This document shows, one piece after another, positions 1 to 7,818 of a DNA stretch of 64,000 nt (the stretch's first letter is position 1; every line of letters begins with the position of its first letter). A program made the translations under genes and the position numbers. The DNA lies in contig JACRGD010000005.1 of NCBI GenBank assembly GCA_016212525.1, forward strand, positions 216,304-280,303. Direction: 5' to 3'. The notes below the pieces were generated by a model. That model saw nothing but the letters and a program-made list of their open reading frames with translations. It was not told the origin of the DNA and did no database searches. The stretch comes from Microcaldota archaeon. Its GTDB lineage: Archaea > Micrarchaeota > Micrarchaeia > Anstonellales > Bilamarchaeaceae.

Positions 1-315
1 TTTCTGTACTATTATCTCTATCGCAGAAACTTTGCTCTTAGAGCCATCTTCTGAGGTTAATTCCTCTGTGGATATGTTTATTGCCTTCAATTTAGTCGTG
101 GCCATGAATCTATTTCTAAATATTTCTACTACGTCTACTGCCTTGGAGATCAGTTTTCCTCTTGCCTTTATGACTACTTCCGGTGCTCCGTTATTGAATT
201 GTGTTACTAATGCCAACACATATCCCATGGTTCCTTTCTTTCCAATGAATACTGTGTTTCCATCTGCTCTTGCCGGTGGCTCTATCGGTGTGTCATTTTC
301 CATCTCTTGTTCCAT
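1..315 (-). CDS. albA: DNA/RNA-binding protein Alba (3' end beyond window)
   Basis: Alba is a small dimeric chromatin protein that coats DNA and also binds RNA in archaea. The 105 visible codons contain the family core: an NTVFIGKKGTMGYVLA segment around residues 20-35, then VVIKARGKLISKAVDVVEI and a RNRF segment. Alba proteins are about 90-100 residues after a short tail, so only the last residues should be missing past position 1. I chose the ATG at 315 because AAGGTGA lies 4 nt upstream; an ATG at 303 is an alternative. The N-terminal tail of about 18 residues is acidic and proline-containing and lies outside the fold. The plus-strand reading frame across it is a shadow. Confidence 0.9.
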   Translation of the reverse strand, partial: MEQEMENDTPIEPPARADGNTVFIGKKGTMGYVLALVTQFNNGAPEVVIKARGKLISKAVDVVEIFRNRFMATTKLKAINISTEELTSEDGSKSKVSAIEIIVQK

Positions 316-357
316 AAGTTCACCTTGTTTTCGTGATTGTTGGTATCGTGTATCTAG

Positions 358-1236
358 CTAATTATTGAATCTATTTAAACCTTTTGTCCAAATTCCGACC
401 AGTGTATTATAGATGATATATATCGGTGCTTGAGCTGAAAAAGCTACTTTATCAACATAACTCCAACTCGTCCTGGTTTTTTCATAGTCCTTTTTGGCAG
501 TGATTGCTTCAACTGTCAATCGTGTGCTATACTGTTCTCCCATCTCTGTTCTGAGTATTTTTAGGTTCAATTCTGCCGTTTTCTCATATTTGCTTTCAAT
601 GAGTGCTATTTGATTATCAATTCCATAAAGAACTGCCTTTATCGAATATTTTAATCCTTGATCTGGCGATATTGGAGTTATTGCCAACGCGCCGATTGAA
701 AGTAATATTGGTACTATTGCTGATTTTATTTTTCCAATAAAACTGTCTTTGACATTTATGTCCTCAAGTATATTTCTTCCATAGATAATTTTTCCTTCGT
801 GCTTTATTTTTTTGGCAAACTGTTCAATCGGTGCCACAGCAACGAAACTTCCAAGCTTCGGACTGTTTATCCTACCGCCTGCCCAATCTATGTCCTTTGG
901 GCCTATGATCTCAAAGGGTTTGTATAATCTTACTTCTTTTTCAAAAATCGCAAACATATCCTTTCTTTTTGTTGAACACACCTGATGTAGTTCTGTTCCG
1001 TATTTTTCATCCAATTGCCAGAATGTCTCTTCGATGCTTTTTTCGATCCGTTCGTTTTTGTCATCTGTCTTTAGCTGGATTATCATGTCTATGTCGCTGA
1101 TTCCGCATCGAAATTCGCCTCTTGCTACGCTCCCAAACAATAATACGAAATCAATATTCTCTCCGTGTTTTCTCGAAATCTCTTCCACAAATTCATCTAA
1201 AAATTTGTTTATTTTTATCATATCTTTATTTCGCAT
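358..1236 (-). CDS. Nucleotidyltransferase-fold protein (Pol beta superfamily)
   Basis: The N-terminal part (about residues 20-55) carries the nucleotidyltransferase signature GSVARGEFRCGISDIDM, that is GS-x-A-R-G-E followed by S-D-I-D, the metal-binding aspartate pair. This superfamily transfers nucleotides to proteins, RNA or small molecules. The remaining 230 or so residues, with a central hydrophobic stretch (about 170-200) and a C-terminal helical part, are not something I recognise. At 292 aa it is much longer than the minimal MNT antitoxin type, and no HEPN toxin partner lies next to it, so a toxin-antitoxin role is not supported. Substrate unknown. It is divergent from ABCE1, with 53 bp between the two starts. 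Confidence 0.7.
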   Translation of the reverse strand: MRNKDMIKINKFLDEFVEEISRKHGENIDFVLLFGSVARGEFRCGISDIDMIIQLKTDDKNERIEKSIEETFWQLDEKYGTELHQVCSTKRKDMFAIFEKEVRLYKPFEIIGPKDIDWAGGRINSPKLGSFVAVAPIEQFAKKIKHEGKIIYGRNILEDINVKDSFIGKIKSAIVPILLSIGALAITPISPDQGLKYSIKAVLYGIDNQIALIESKYEKTAELNLKILRTEMGEQYSTRLTVEAITAKKDYEKTRTSWSYVDKVAFSAQAPIYIIYNTLVGIWTKGLNRFNN

Positions 1237-1258
1237 CCAATGCTGTTGGGCTTCTCTA

Positions 1259-1265
1259 TTTAAAT
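1259..1265 (+). promoter_or_regulatory. TATA box of the ABCE1 gene (leaderless start)
   Basis: TTTAAAT ends 24 nt before the ATG at 1290. Archaeal transcription starts about 22-27 nt after the box, so the mRNA would begin at or next to the ATG. This supports 1290 as the start over upstream in-frame codons at 1122 and 1269. Confidence 0.6.
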
Positions 1266-1289
1266 TTCATGCGGTGCCTAAATCTTTTG

Positions 1290-3038
1290 ATGGTAACACG
1301 AGTTGCAGTGCTGGATCGGGACGTTTGCATCAAAGAACGTTGCGGTTATGTCTGTTCTAAGGTTTGTCCTCCCAATCGCATGGGTGAGGAATGCATCGTT
1401 GTCGATCAGTCTACCGGATTTCCCGTTATTAGCGAGGTTCTATGCATCGGGTGTGGTCTGTGTGTCAAGAAATGCCCTGTCCAATGTATCGACATAATAA
1501 ATGTGGCCCAGGAACTCGATAAACCCATATATCAGTATAGTATCAATACCTTCCGTCTTTATGGTCTTCCCCTTCCGGTTGAGGGCGCAGTTTCGATCGT
1601 GGGTAAAAACGGCATTGGAAAATCGACTGCCATCAAGTTGCTCACCCGCCAGATAAATCCCAATTTCGCGATTCTCGATAAGTCGCTTACTGAACAGGAA
1701 ATTTTACTTCGTCTGCCTCTTGAGACTCGGCGCTTCTTTAGTTCTACGTCATCGTCCGTTCGTTTTAGTCTCAAACCACAGCACATTGATCGGATTAAAG
1801 ATGCGTTTAAGGGTACTGTTGCCCAGCTCCTTGCAGCTATTTCTGGTCCTGCTGCGGTTTCCTCCGCAACCTCTCTATTTGCGCTTGATAAAATTCTCAC
1901 TCGCAATATCGCCCATCTTTCCGGTGGCGAACTACAGAAGGTTGCTATTGTTGCTGCTTATTTGAAGGATGCGGATATCTACTATTTTGATGAAGTTACC
2001 AACTACCTCGACATAGAAGAGCGTCTTCGTTGCGCAATTATTCTTAAGGATCTCTCTGTCCAGAAAAAAGTTCTTCTTGCCGAGCACGATCTGACCATAC
2101 TTGACTACGTTAGTGATTATGTTTATCTGGTCTACGGTGAAGAAAATGTCTATGGTGTTGTTTCACATGTTAAAAATGTCCGCTCTGGTATCAATGAATA
2201 TATAGAGGGATATCTTAAGGACGAAAATGTGCGATTTAGACAATACGAACTGACCTTCAATCGCCACAGCGAAGATCCTCTTAGGACTCCTGCTTTGGTT
2301 TCCTATCCTGCCTTTAAGAAAACCTTTTCCGAATTCTCGTTTTCAAGCGAGGCTGGCGAAATCAAGAAGGGCGAAATCCTGGGTCTTGTTGGTAAAAACG
2401 CGCTTGGTAAATCTCTCTTTGTAAAAATTCTTGCCAATGCAGAAAAAGCAGATGAGGGGGTCGGTGTTTCACTTCGCGTTTCATATAAGCCCCAGTATGT
2501 TTCCGCATCGGCAATTTCTGTTGCCGAGTTTTTCCGGTCAAGTGGTGTTTCAGGTTCGATTTTCGAAGAATGCAAATCGAAGCTCAACGTCTCAATGTTG
2601 ATGGAAAAACTTCTAACTGAGCTTTCGGGCGGTGAACTCCAGCGGGTTGCATTAACGGTTGCTCTTTCAACTCCTGCAGACCTCTATTTGTTTGATGAAC
2701 CGACTGCGTTTTTGGATGTCGAGCAGCGCTTTGAATTTGCATCTCTTTTGCGAAAGGTTATTACTGAAAATGAAAAAAGTGCCTTTGTTGTAGATCACGA
2801 TATTGTATTCATTGATGCGATAGCCAATCGACTCATGGTTTTCGAGGGACAAAGTTCAGTTTCAGGTCATGCCACTGCTCCCCTTAACAAACGCTCCGGT
2901 ATGAATGCATTCCTTAAGGCTGTCAATATGACTATGCGTCGGGATAGAGAGAACTTCCGACCTAGAATAAACAAACCCGGAAGCGCACTTGACAGCGAGC
3001 AAAAAGCTTCAGATCAGTTCTTCTATTATGAGCGCTGA
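1290..3038 (+). CDS. rli: ABCE1 / RLI ribosome-recycling ATPase
   Basis: ABCE1 splits post-termination ribosomes into subunits after release factor action and is universal in archaea and eukaryotes. The 582-aa protein has the full architecture: an N-terminal cysteine region (CGYVCSKVCP) and a ferredoxin-like CIGCGLCVKKCP motif for two 4Fe-4S clusters; NBD1 with Walker A GKNGIGKST, signature LSGGELQK and Walker B ending YYFDE; NBD2 with GKNALGKS, LSGGELQR and LYLFDEP. Length matches the family (about 590). Odd: NBD1 has DEVTNYLD where most relatives have DEPSSYLD. It is a functional partner of aRF1, encoded at 24.7-25.9 kb. The start is set by a TATA box, giving a likely leaderless mRNA; the 56 upstream in-frame codons look non-coding and overlap the divergent gene. 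Confidence 0.95.
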   Translation: MVTRVAVLDRDVCIKERCGYVCSKVCPPNRMGEECIVVDQSTGFPVISEVLCIGCGLCVKKCPVQCIDIINVAQELDKPIYQYSINTFRLYGLPLPVEGAVSIVGKNGIGKSTAIKLLTRQINPNFAILDKSLTEQEILLRLPLETRRFFSSTSSSVRFSLKPQHIDRIKDAFKGTVAQLLAAISGPAAVSSATSLFALDKILTRNIAHLSGGELQKVAIVAAYLKDADIYYFDEVTNYLDIEERLRCAIILKDLSVQKKVLLAEHDLTILDYVSDYVYLVYGEENVYGVVSHVKNVRSGINEYIEGYLKDENVRFRQYELTFNRHSEDPLRTPALVSYPAFKKTFSEFSFSSEAGEIKKGEILGLVGKNALGKSLFVKILANAEKADEGVGVSLRVSYKPQYVSASAISVAEFFRSSGVSGSIFEECKSKLNVSMLMEKLLTELSGGELQRVALTVALSTPADLYLFDEPTAFLDVEQRFEFASLLRKVITENEKSAFVVDHDIVFIDAIANRLMVFEGQSSVSGHATAPLNKRSGMNAFLKAVNMTMRRDRENFRPRINKPGSALDSEQKASDQFFYYER

Positions 3039-3110
3039 TTTTCTTTTTTCCCTTTTCTCTTTTTGTTTTGGCTATGTCTGTTTTATTAATCTTATTCGTG
3101 TTTTATTCGC

Positions 3111-4028
3111 ATGGCGTTACCCAAATTGCCCTCTAAAATATGGCTCAATGGCAAATTAGTCCCCTGGAAATCTGCAAAAATTCATGTTCTTACTCATGCG
3201 CTGCATTATGGCACTGCTATTTTTGAGGGGATGCGATGCTATTCCACTATTCAAGGTCCTGCTGTATTTCGTATGTCAGATCATTATAATCGCTTAATTA
3301 GTGGTGCCAAGTCCTATCAATTCAAAGTTAATTATTCACAATCTCAATTGTGTCTTGCCACTAAAAATCTGATTCGCAAAAATCATCTTTCTGAATGTTA
3401 TCTTAGGCCGATTTGTTATGCTGGTTATAAGGGAATTGGTCTTGATATCTCTGATGCTCCCTTTGAGTTTGCAATCATTCCCTACCCAATGGGAAATCTT
3501 TTTGGTGATAAATCCAGAAACGGCATCTCCTGCGGCATTTCGAGCTGGGCGCGTATCGACTCTAGGATCCTTTCGCCTCATGTAAAGGCCAGTGCTAACT
3601 ACCTAAATTCCGTTCTTGCAAAACTTGAAGCTAAAAACGCCGGATATGATGAGGCAGTGATGCTCTCCGAAGAAGGTCATGTGAGTGAGGGCAGCGGTGA
3701 AAATTTGTTTATGGTAAAAGACGAAATTTTGATAACTCCTCCTCTTCATGATGGTATTTTGGCAGGGATAACTAGGGATTCAATTATTGAACTCGCCCGA
3801 GAGCTTGGTATCTCTGTTGAAGAGCGATCCATTCTTAGAGATGAACTCTACGGCGCCGATGAGCTTTTCCTTTGCGGTACTGCTGCTGAAATAACTCCGG
3901 TTAAAAGTATCGATCGCCGTAAAATTTCCCGTGGTCCTGGTAAGATGACAAAAGAGCTTCATGATGCATTTTTTGCTATTGTTTCTGGAAAGGACGAGCG
4001 CTTTGTTCGCTGGCTCGATTTCGTCTAG
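3111..4028 (+). CDS. ilvE: Branched-chain amino acid aminotransferase
   Basis: PLP-dependent fold type IV transaminase that exchanges amino groups between glutamate and the 2-oxo acids of Val, Leu and Ile. The family opening (IWLNGKLVPW) is followed by HALHYGTAIFEGMRCY, the lysine-bearing segment VKASANYLNSVLAKLEAK, the GYDEAVMLSEEGHVSEGSGEN block and the C-terminal LFLCGTAAEITPV motif. At 305 aa it has the bacterial/archaeal IlvE length. The T-rich gap before it holds a TTTTATTAAT box about 30 nt upstream of the ATG. A second, more distant aminotransferase of this fold lies at 45.3-46.7 kb. Confidence 0.93.
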   Translation: MALPKLPSKIWLNGKLVPWKSAKIHVLTHALHYGTAIFEGMRCYSTIQGPAVFRMSDHYNRLISGAKSYQFKVNYSQSQLCLATKNLIRKNHLSECYLRPICYAGYKGIGLDISDAPFEFAIIPYPMGNLFGDKSRNGISCGISSWARIDSRILSPHVKASANYLNSVLAKLEAKNAGYDEAVMLSEEGHVSEGSGENLFMVKDEILITPPLHDGILAGITRDSIIELARELGISVEERSILRDELYGADELFLCGTAAEITPVKSIDRRKISRGPGKMTKELHDAFFAIVSGKDERFVRWLDFV

Positions 4029-4069
4029 CACCGTCTTGCTTTTAAATTTTCCCAGCTAGTTTTTTCCCG

Positions 4070-5683
4070 ATGGACTCAAGAACTTTTTTTATCTTCCTCG
4101 CAATCGTCGTTGTTCTGGGGTTCTATTTTATAGGAAATGAAATGTTTGATTTTCCTCTACTTATTTCCAAGACTTTTTTTCGAATGCTTGCGGCATATGT
4201 TTTGTCCTTGATCTTCTCCCTCTCTCTTGGTTTGATTATGAGTCAAAACAAAAAACTCTTCGTTGTTCTTTTTCCGATTTTGGATGTTCTTCAATCCGTA
4301 CCTATCCTGGGATTCTTGCCCTTTGCAGTTTTATTTATAATTCACAGTTTTCCGGTAGTGGGGGCCGAAATAGCAACTATTTTTCTTATCTTCACTTCTA
4401 TGACGTGGGCAATTTTGTTTAATGTTATTGAGGGTATGCGTTCTATCCCCTCTGATTTAAGAGACGCTTCGAAACTAAATGGTATTTCTGGTTTTAATTA
4501 TCTTTTTCATGTGGTTCTTCCTGCGCTATATGCCCCAGTCATCTCCGGTAGCATCACTGGCTGGGGTGGTGGATGGTACTTCTTAGTTGCGGGTGAATAC
4601 ATATCGTTTGGAAAGGATCCTCCTTATGTTCTTGAGGGAGTCGGTTCATATATTGCACAACACACTTATTCCGGTGATCTAATTCACTTTTTTATCGCCC
4701 TTTCTATTTTGGCGCTAATGGTCCTGTTTATGAATTTATTTTTCTGGCGCCCTCTTCTGTCCCGGGTTAGTCGTTATCTATATTCTGCCCCTGCCGTTTC
4801 TTCTGTCGATTACAATAAATTAATTCGATTTTTCGATTCCCTCTATGCTCGTTTTCGGGCTTTTTGCCTGAAACATTTGTTGTTTCTAGATCGAGTTCTT
4901 TTGTTTATGAATATCTCCCCATTTTCTCACGCAACTCCAGATCAGAAGCCGCTGATCCCCTACGACCTTTTCCTGATCATAGGCGTTCTTCTCTCTATTT
5001 TTTTAGTTTTTTCTGTTTCTGGAAAACCAATCTCAATTCTTTATGAACTTCCGATTTCTTTGATTTTAACTTTCCTTAGAATGGGGCTTGCATTTCTTAT
5101 TGCTTCTATCTGGACGCTGACTGTTGCGGTTTTAATTGGTCGAAATAAGAGAATCCTGGATCTCCTCATGCCCATATTCGATGTTTGTCAGTCTCTTCCC
5201 GCCATCGCTATCTTTCCTATTATTTTTGTTTTTGTCATTAAATTATTGGGTGTCCAGGTCGGAATTCAGGTTGCTTCTGTTCTTTTGCTCCTTACTGGCA
5301 TGCAATGGTATCTTTTGTTCAATCTAATCCGTGCTGTTTCAAGCATTCCTCAGGAATTTTTTGAGGTGTCTTCTGTTCTAAGCCTCTCTTTTTGGGCACG
5401 AACGCGTAATCTCATCTTACCTGCACTTATTCCTGCTTTTATAATCGGCAGTATTCAGGCGTTTGGTGGTGGATGGAATGCTACTATTGTCAGTGAGTAC
5501 ATTTCCTCAGGAACTTCAACTTATTATACTGATGGGATAGGTTATCGACTTGTAGTTTCCGCTGTGAATGGAGATGTTAGTGGTATTATCTTAGCGATAC
5601 TTGTTATGGTTCTTGCTATAATAATAATTAATAATCTTATTTGGAAGAAAGCACTTGCAAAAGCTGAACTCTACAAACTCTGA
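4070..5683 (+). CDS. NitT/TauT-type ABC transporter permease, two permease domains fused
   Basis: Membrane subunit of an ABC importer of the nitrate/sulfonate/taurine class. The 537-aa chain is an internal duplication: two halves of about 250 residues each carry a binding-protein-dependent permease domain. Matching motifs are LDVLQSVPILGFLPF and FDVCQSLPAIAIFPI, then GGGWYFLVAGEYISFG near residue 170 and GGGWNATIVSEYISSG near residue 475. One polypeptide can therefore supply both halves of the channel. It overlaps or abuts the ATPase gene downstream. I see no substrate-binding protein gene within the window, so the substrate cannot be named. Confidence 0.85.
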   Translation: MDSRTFFIFLAIVVVLGFYFIGNEMFDFPLLISKTFFRMLAAYVLSLIFSLSLGLIMSQNKKLFVVLFPILDVLQSVPILGFLPFAVLFIIHSFPVVGAEIATIFLIFTSMTWAILFNVIEGMRSIPSDLRDASKLNGISGFNYLFHVVLPALYAPVISGSITGWGGGWYFLVAGEYISFGKDPPYVLEGVGSYIAQHTYSGDLIHFFIALSILALMVLFMNLFFWRPLLSRVSRYLYSAPAVSSVDYNKLIRFFDSLYARFRAFCLKHLLFLDRVLLFMNISPFSHATPDQKPLIPYDLFLIIGVLLSIFLVFSVSGKPISILYELPISLILTFLRMGLAFLIASIWTLTVAVLIGRNKRILDLLMPIFDVCQSLPAIAIFPIIFVFVIKLLGVQVGIQVASVLLLLTGMQWYLLFNLIRAVSSIPQEFFEVSSVLSLSFWARTRNLILPALIPAFIIGSIQAFGGGWNATIVSEYISSGTSTYYTDGIGYRLVVSAVNGDVSGIILAILVMVLAIIIINNLIWKKALAKAELYKL

Positions 5684-5690
5684 TGATTCT

Positions 5691-6440
5691 ATGGTTTCTG
5701 TTCTGGAATTAAAAAACATTACAAAAAAATATTCGATCGATGGTAATGAAATTATTGCCAATGACGACATTTCCTTTAGTCTTAAAAAAAGAGAATCGAT
5801 AGCTCTGGTAGGTCCAAGTGGCTGTGGTAAGACAACTCTTATTCGCCTTATTGCAGGTCTTGAGGTTCCAACTTCTGGAGTTATTGAATTTGAGGGTAAG
5901 CCAATCACCGGACCAATACGGCAAATTATGATGGTGTTTCAATCCTTTGCTATTTTTCCCTGGAAAACCGTCCAAGAAAACGTCGAGCTGGCTCTTTTGG
6001 ATAAACCCGAATCCGAGCGCTCTTCAATAGCCACAAAATTCGTTGATCTTGTCGGTCTTGGTGGCTTTGAGGCAAGTTATCCTCGTGAATTGAGCGGTGG
6101 AATGAAGCAGCGTGTTGGTATTGCACGGGCAATCTGTCGTGAACCCGATATCCTTCTTCTTGACGAACCCTTCAGTGCGCTAGATGCACTTACTGCAAAC
6201 AATCTTAGAAATGAAGTTTTACGTTTTTACTTAAGCAAAAAAAATAAGCCCGATATTCTGATTCTTGTAACTCATAATATTGAAGAAGCGGTCTATATGG
6301 CTAATCGGGTCGTTGTCTTATCAAAAAGGCCCGGGAAGGTTCTGGGAGATATAAAGATAGATCTTCCATTTCCTCGTAATAAAAACGACCCTAAATTCGC
6401 TTCTTATGTGGATCAGGTTACTTCGCTCATAAGTAGTTAA
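5691..6440 (+). CDS. NitT/TauT-type ABC transporter ATPase
   Basis: ATP-hydrolysing subunit paired with the upstream fused permease. Motifs: Walker A GPSGCGKTT, Q-loop VFQSFAIFPWKTV, signature LSGGMKQRVGIARAI, Walker B DILLLDEPFSALD, and the switch histidine in THNIEEA. The FQ-x-x-x-IFPWKTV and SGGMKQRVGIARA forms are typical of the SsuB/TauB/NrtD group. I chose the ATG at 5691, 8 nt after the permease stop; longer frames begin with TTG inside the permease gene. The protein stops right after the ATPase domain at 249 aa, whereas many archaeal relatives continue into a C-terminal AAA-associated domain; here that domain is the next, convergent gene. Confidence 0.9.
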   Translation: MVSVLELKNITKKYSIDGNEIIANDDISFSLKKRESIALVGPSGCGKTTLIRLIAGLEVPTSGVIEFEGKPITGPIRQIMMVFQSFAIFPWKTVQENVELALLDKPESERSSIATKFVDLVGLGGFEASYPRELSGGMKQRVGIARAICREPDILLLDEPFSALDALTANNLRNEVLRFYLSKKNKPDILILVTHNIEEAVYMANRVVVLSKRPGKVLGDIKIDLPFPRNKNDPKFASYVDQVTSLISS

Positions 6441-6480
6441 TCTATTGTGGGCTTTTTTGATTGCGACCTTTCCTAATTGA

Positions 6481-7002
6481 TTATTCTTCTTCTTGTTCTT
6501 CTGATAATCCTGGTTCTTCTGTCCTAACTGGTAATCTAAATGTCTGTTTTGCACCTTCATATTCGAATATTTCCGAATATCCTCCCCACGAAAGGAGTAG
6601 TTTGTGGAATCTATTTTCGTCCTCTATTATGTTGGTGCCTTTTAGCTTCTGTATTATCTCTTTTCTGGTTATCGTTTTTTGAACTTTTAATATTTCCACT
6701 ATTGTTTTGAATGGTTCTATTTCCGATATTTGTTTTCTTAGTATTCTTTTTTTGTCTTCTATGGTGCCTAAATTTAGTGCTTCACCATAGACTGTTAATT
6801 GAACAACTCCTGCCTTTACTTTGACAAGACTTAGCACTTCTGCCATGTCAACTACATCTCCAAGGTCATCTAACTGGAGTCTGAGTTCTTCTGCTATGAA
6901 GGAGATTTTACTTTTTCCTCCATATGCATAAATCATTTCTACTAATCCTAATACTTCGCCTACGTTGGCATCTGGAAAGGGCAATGTTTTGTGCTTTACC
7001 AT
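6481..7002 (-). CDS. Stand-alone AAA-associated C-terminal domain protein
   Basis: The 173-aa protein matches the AAA-associated C-terminal domain normally fused to the end of archaeal nitrate/sulfonate-type ABC ATPases: an opening P-x-A-x-V-G-E-V-LGL segment, a winged-helix-like middle (ISFIAEELRLQLDDLGDVV), an LTVYGEAL segment, and the closing LLSWGGYSEIFEYEG motif. Its C-terminus is a run of glutamates. It faces the ATPase gene, stop to stop, with 40 bp between them. I infer that it regulates that transporter in trans. It is not a transcription factor by any motif I can see beyond the wing-like helices. Family match is strong by eye; the split arrangement is the oddity. Confidence 0.75.
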   Translation of the reverse strand: MVKHKTLPFPDANVGEVLGLVEMIYAYGGKSKISFIAEELRLQLDDLGDVVDMAEVLSLVKVKAGVVQLTVYGEALNLGTIEDKKRILRKQISEIEPFKTIVEILKVQKTITRKEIIQKLKGTNIIEDENRFHKLLLSWGGYSEIFEYEGAKQTFRLPVRTEEPGLSEEQEEE

Positions 7003-7067
7003 TTATATCTATTCCTCTAACTGAGTATCTGTTTATTAATTTATTTTATTTAGTTGAGCGTTTGTGT

Positions 7068-7523
7068 CTATATATGGCCAATACCTCGCAAATTTCCTAT
7101 CGTTTTTTTGATTTTATCACTGCCTTTTTTTGCAGGTTCTTTGGAATAAAGTATCACTAATGCCAACACTGTGCTCACACCTGCCTCTGCCCAGTATTCT
7201 ATCCCTACTAAGGTCCCTATTGCTGCAGTAAGCCACACTCCTGCTGCAGTTGTGAGGCCCGATGGTTTGCCTCCAGCTCCCTGTCTCCATATGACTCCTA
7301 GCCCTAAAAACCCAATTCCTGTTACTACCTGAGATATTATTCTTGTTGGATCCGAACCAGCAAACGGGAGAGTGGATATTATTGTGAAAATTGTACTTCC
7401 CAGTGAGATTAGTGCGAATGTTCTGGCTCCCGCAGGCTTATTTTTTCTTGTAAGTCCTATTAGAGCACCTACAATTGCAGATATTACAAGCTTGGCCAAC
7501 AGCGTTGTGTCAATTAAGTACAT
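7068..7523 (-). CDS. MgtC/SapB family membrane protein
   Basis: A 151-aa integral membrane protein with four or five hydrophobic segments. It has the MgtC/SapB N-terminal hallmark: LVISAIVGALIGLTR followed by GARTFALISLGS, then RIISQVVTGIGFLGLGVIW and GLTTAAGVWLTAAIGTLVG. The family is linked to magnesium and acid stress in bacteria, and its molecular activity is not settled. This copy lacks the C-terminal cytoplasmic domain of true MgtC (about 230 aa), so it belongs to the short form. It ends with a short basic tail. Confidence 0.85.
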   Translation of the reverse strand: MYLIDTTLLAKLVISAIVGALIGLTRKNKPAGARTFALISLGSTIFTIISTLPFAGSDPTRIISQVVTGIGFLGLGVIWRQGAGGKPSGLTTAAGVWLTAAIGTLVGIEYWAEAGVSTVLALVILYSKEPAKKGSDKIKKTIGNLRGIGHI

Positions 7524-7572
7524 TATTATCTCCTGTGTTTTAAATAGTCAAAAATCCTAATCCGTTTGGGTA

Positions 7573-7579
7573 TTTAAAT
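7573..7579 (+). promoter_or_regulatory. TATA box of the tRNA-Pro gene
   Basis: TTTAAAT inside a TATTTAAATA context lies 29 nt before the first base of the tRNA, as expected for an archaeal tRNA promoter with a short 5' leader. Confidence 0.5.
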
Positions 7580-7608
7580 ACTCCTCTTATGATATCAATA
7601 TTGTTTTT

Positions 7609-7755
7609 GGGGTCGTGGGCTAACCTGGTAGACTGGAGCCTTCGGGTCGCCAAGCGACCTTTAGGTCGCAAAGGCTTTGCGAGCAAAGCGAGCAAAAAGC
7701 CATTTTTGCTAGTGCGAATAAGGCTCTGATCTGAGTTCAAATCTCAGCGACCCCA
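7609..7755 (+). tRNA. tRNA-Pro (anticodon CGG), intron-containing
   Basis: The acceptor arms GGGGTCG (7609-7615) and CGACCCC (7748-7754) pair perfectly, with discriminator A at 7755. The T arm is CTGAG-TTCAAAT-CTCAG. The anticodon stem GAGCC (7636-7640) pairs with GGCTC (7722-7726). The mature loop reads TTCGGGA, giving anticodon CGG followed by G37, as expected for proline. Removing the intron leaves 73 nt. The D stem is weak: G-U, G-C, a C-A mismatch, then U-G. CCA is not encoded. The intron is listed separately. Confidence 0.85.
7647..7720 (+). other. 74-nt tRNA-Pro intron at position 37/38 with canonical BHB
   Basis: The junctions fit the archaeal splicing endonuclease substrate exactly. 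The central 4-bp helix is TTCG (7641-7644) with CGAA (7715-7718). The two 3-nt bulges are GGT and TAA, each cut after the second base (GG^T at 7646/7647 and TA^A at 7720/7721). The inner helix starts with C-G, G-U and C-G pairs. The intron interior is GC-rich and full of short self-complementary words (GGTCGC and GCGACC, GCTTTGC and GCAAAGC). Confidence 0.8.
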
Positions 7756-7765
7756 TACCAACATT

Positions 7766-7805
7766 AATTTACTTCGCTTCCTGTGCTTCCGGTCGCGAGT
7801 AAATT
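7766..7805. terminator. Bulged hairpin between tRNA-Pro and a convergent gene
   Basis: AATTTAC (7766-7772) pairs with GTAAATT (7799-7805), and after a one-base bulge TCGC pairs with GCGA (7795-7798). It lies 10 nt after the tRNA and 13 nt before the end of the convergent minus gene, so it could end either transcript. There is no strong T-run after it, so a processing or end-protecting role is also possible. Confidence 0.35.
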
Positions 7806-7818
7806 GGCTGATCAAATC

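Noticed and set aside
32-361. Open plus-strand frame at the left edge
   Set aside because: It is the antisense of Alba, whose minus-strand frame has clear family motifs and a ribosome binding site.
358-1236. Toxin-antitoxin (MNT/HEPN) pair
   Set aside because: The nucleotidyltransferase is about three times the length of MNT antitoxins and no HEPN gene is beside it.
1122-1289. 56 extra N-terminal codons on ABCE1
   Set aside because: They overlap the divergent nucleotidyltransferase gene, have no ABCE1 similarity, and lie upstream of the TATA box.
7609-7755. Reading the intron-bearing tRNA as tRNA-Trp, the commonest intron host in archaea
   Set aside because: The BHB junction fixes the loop as TTCGGGA with anticodon CGG; no CCA anticodon can be made in frame with the stems.
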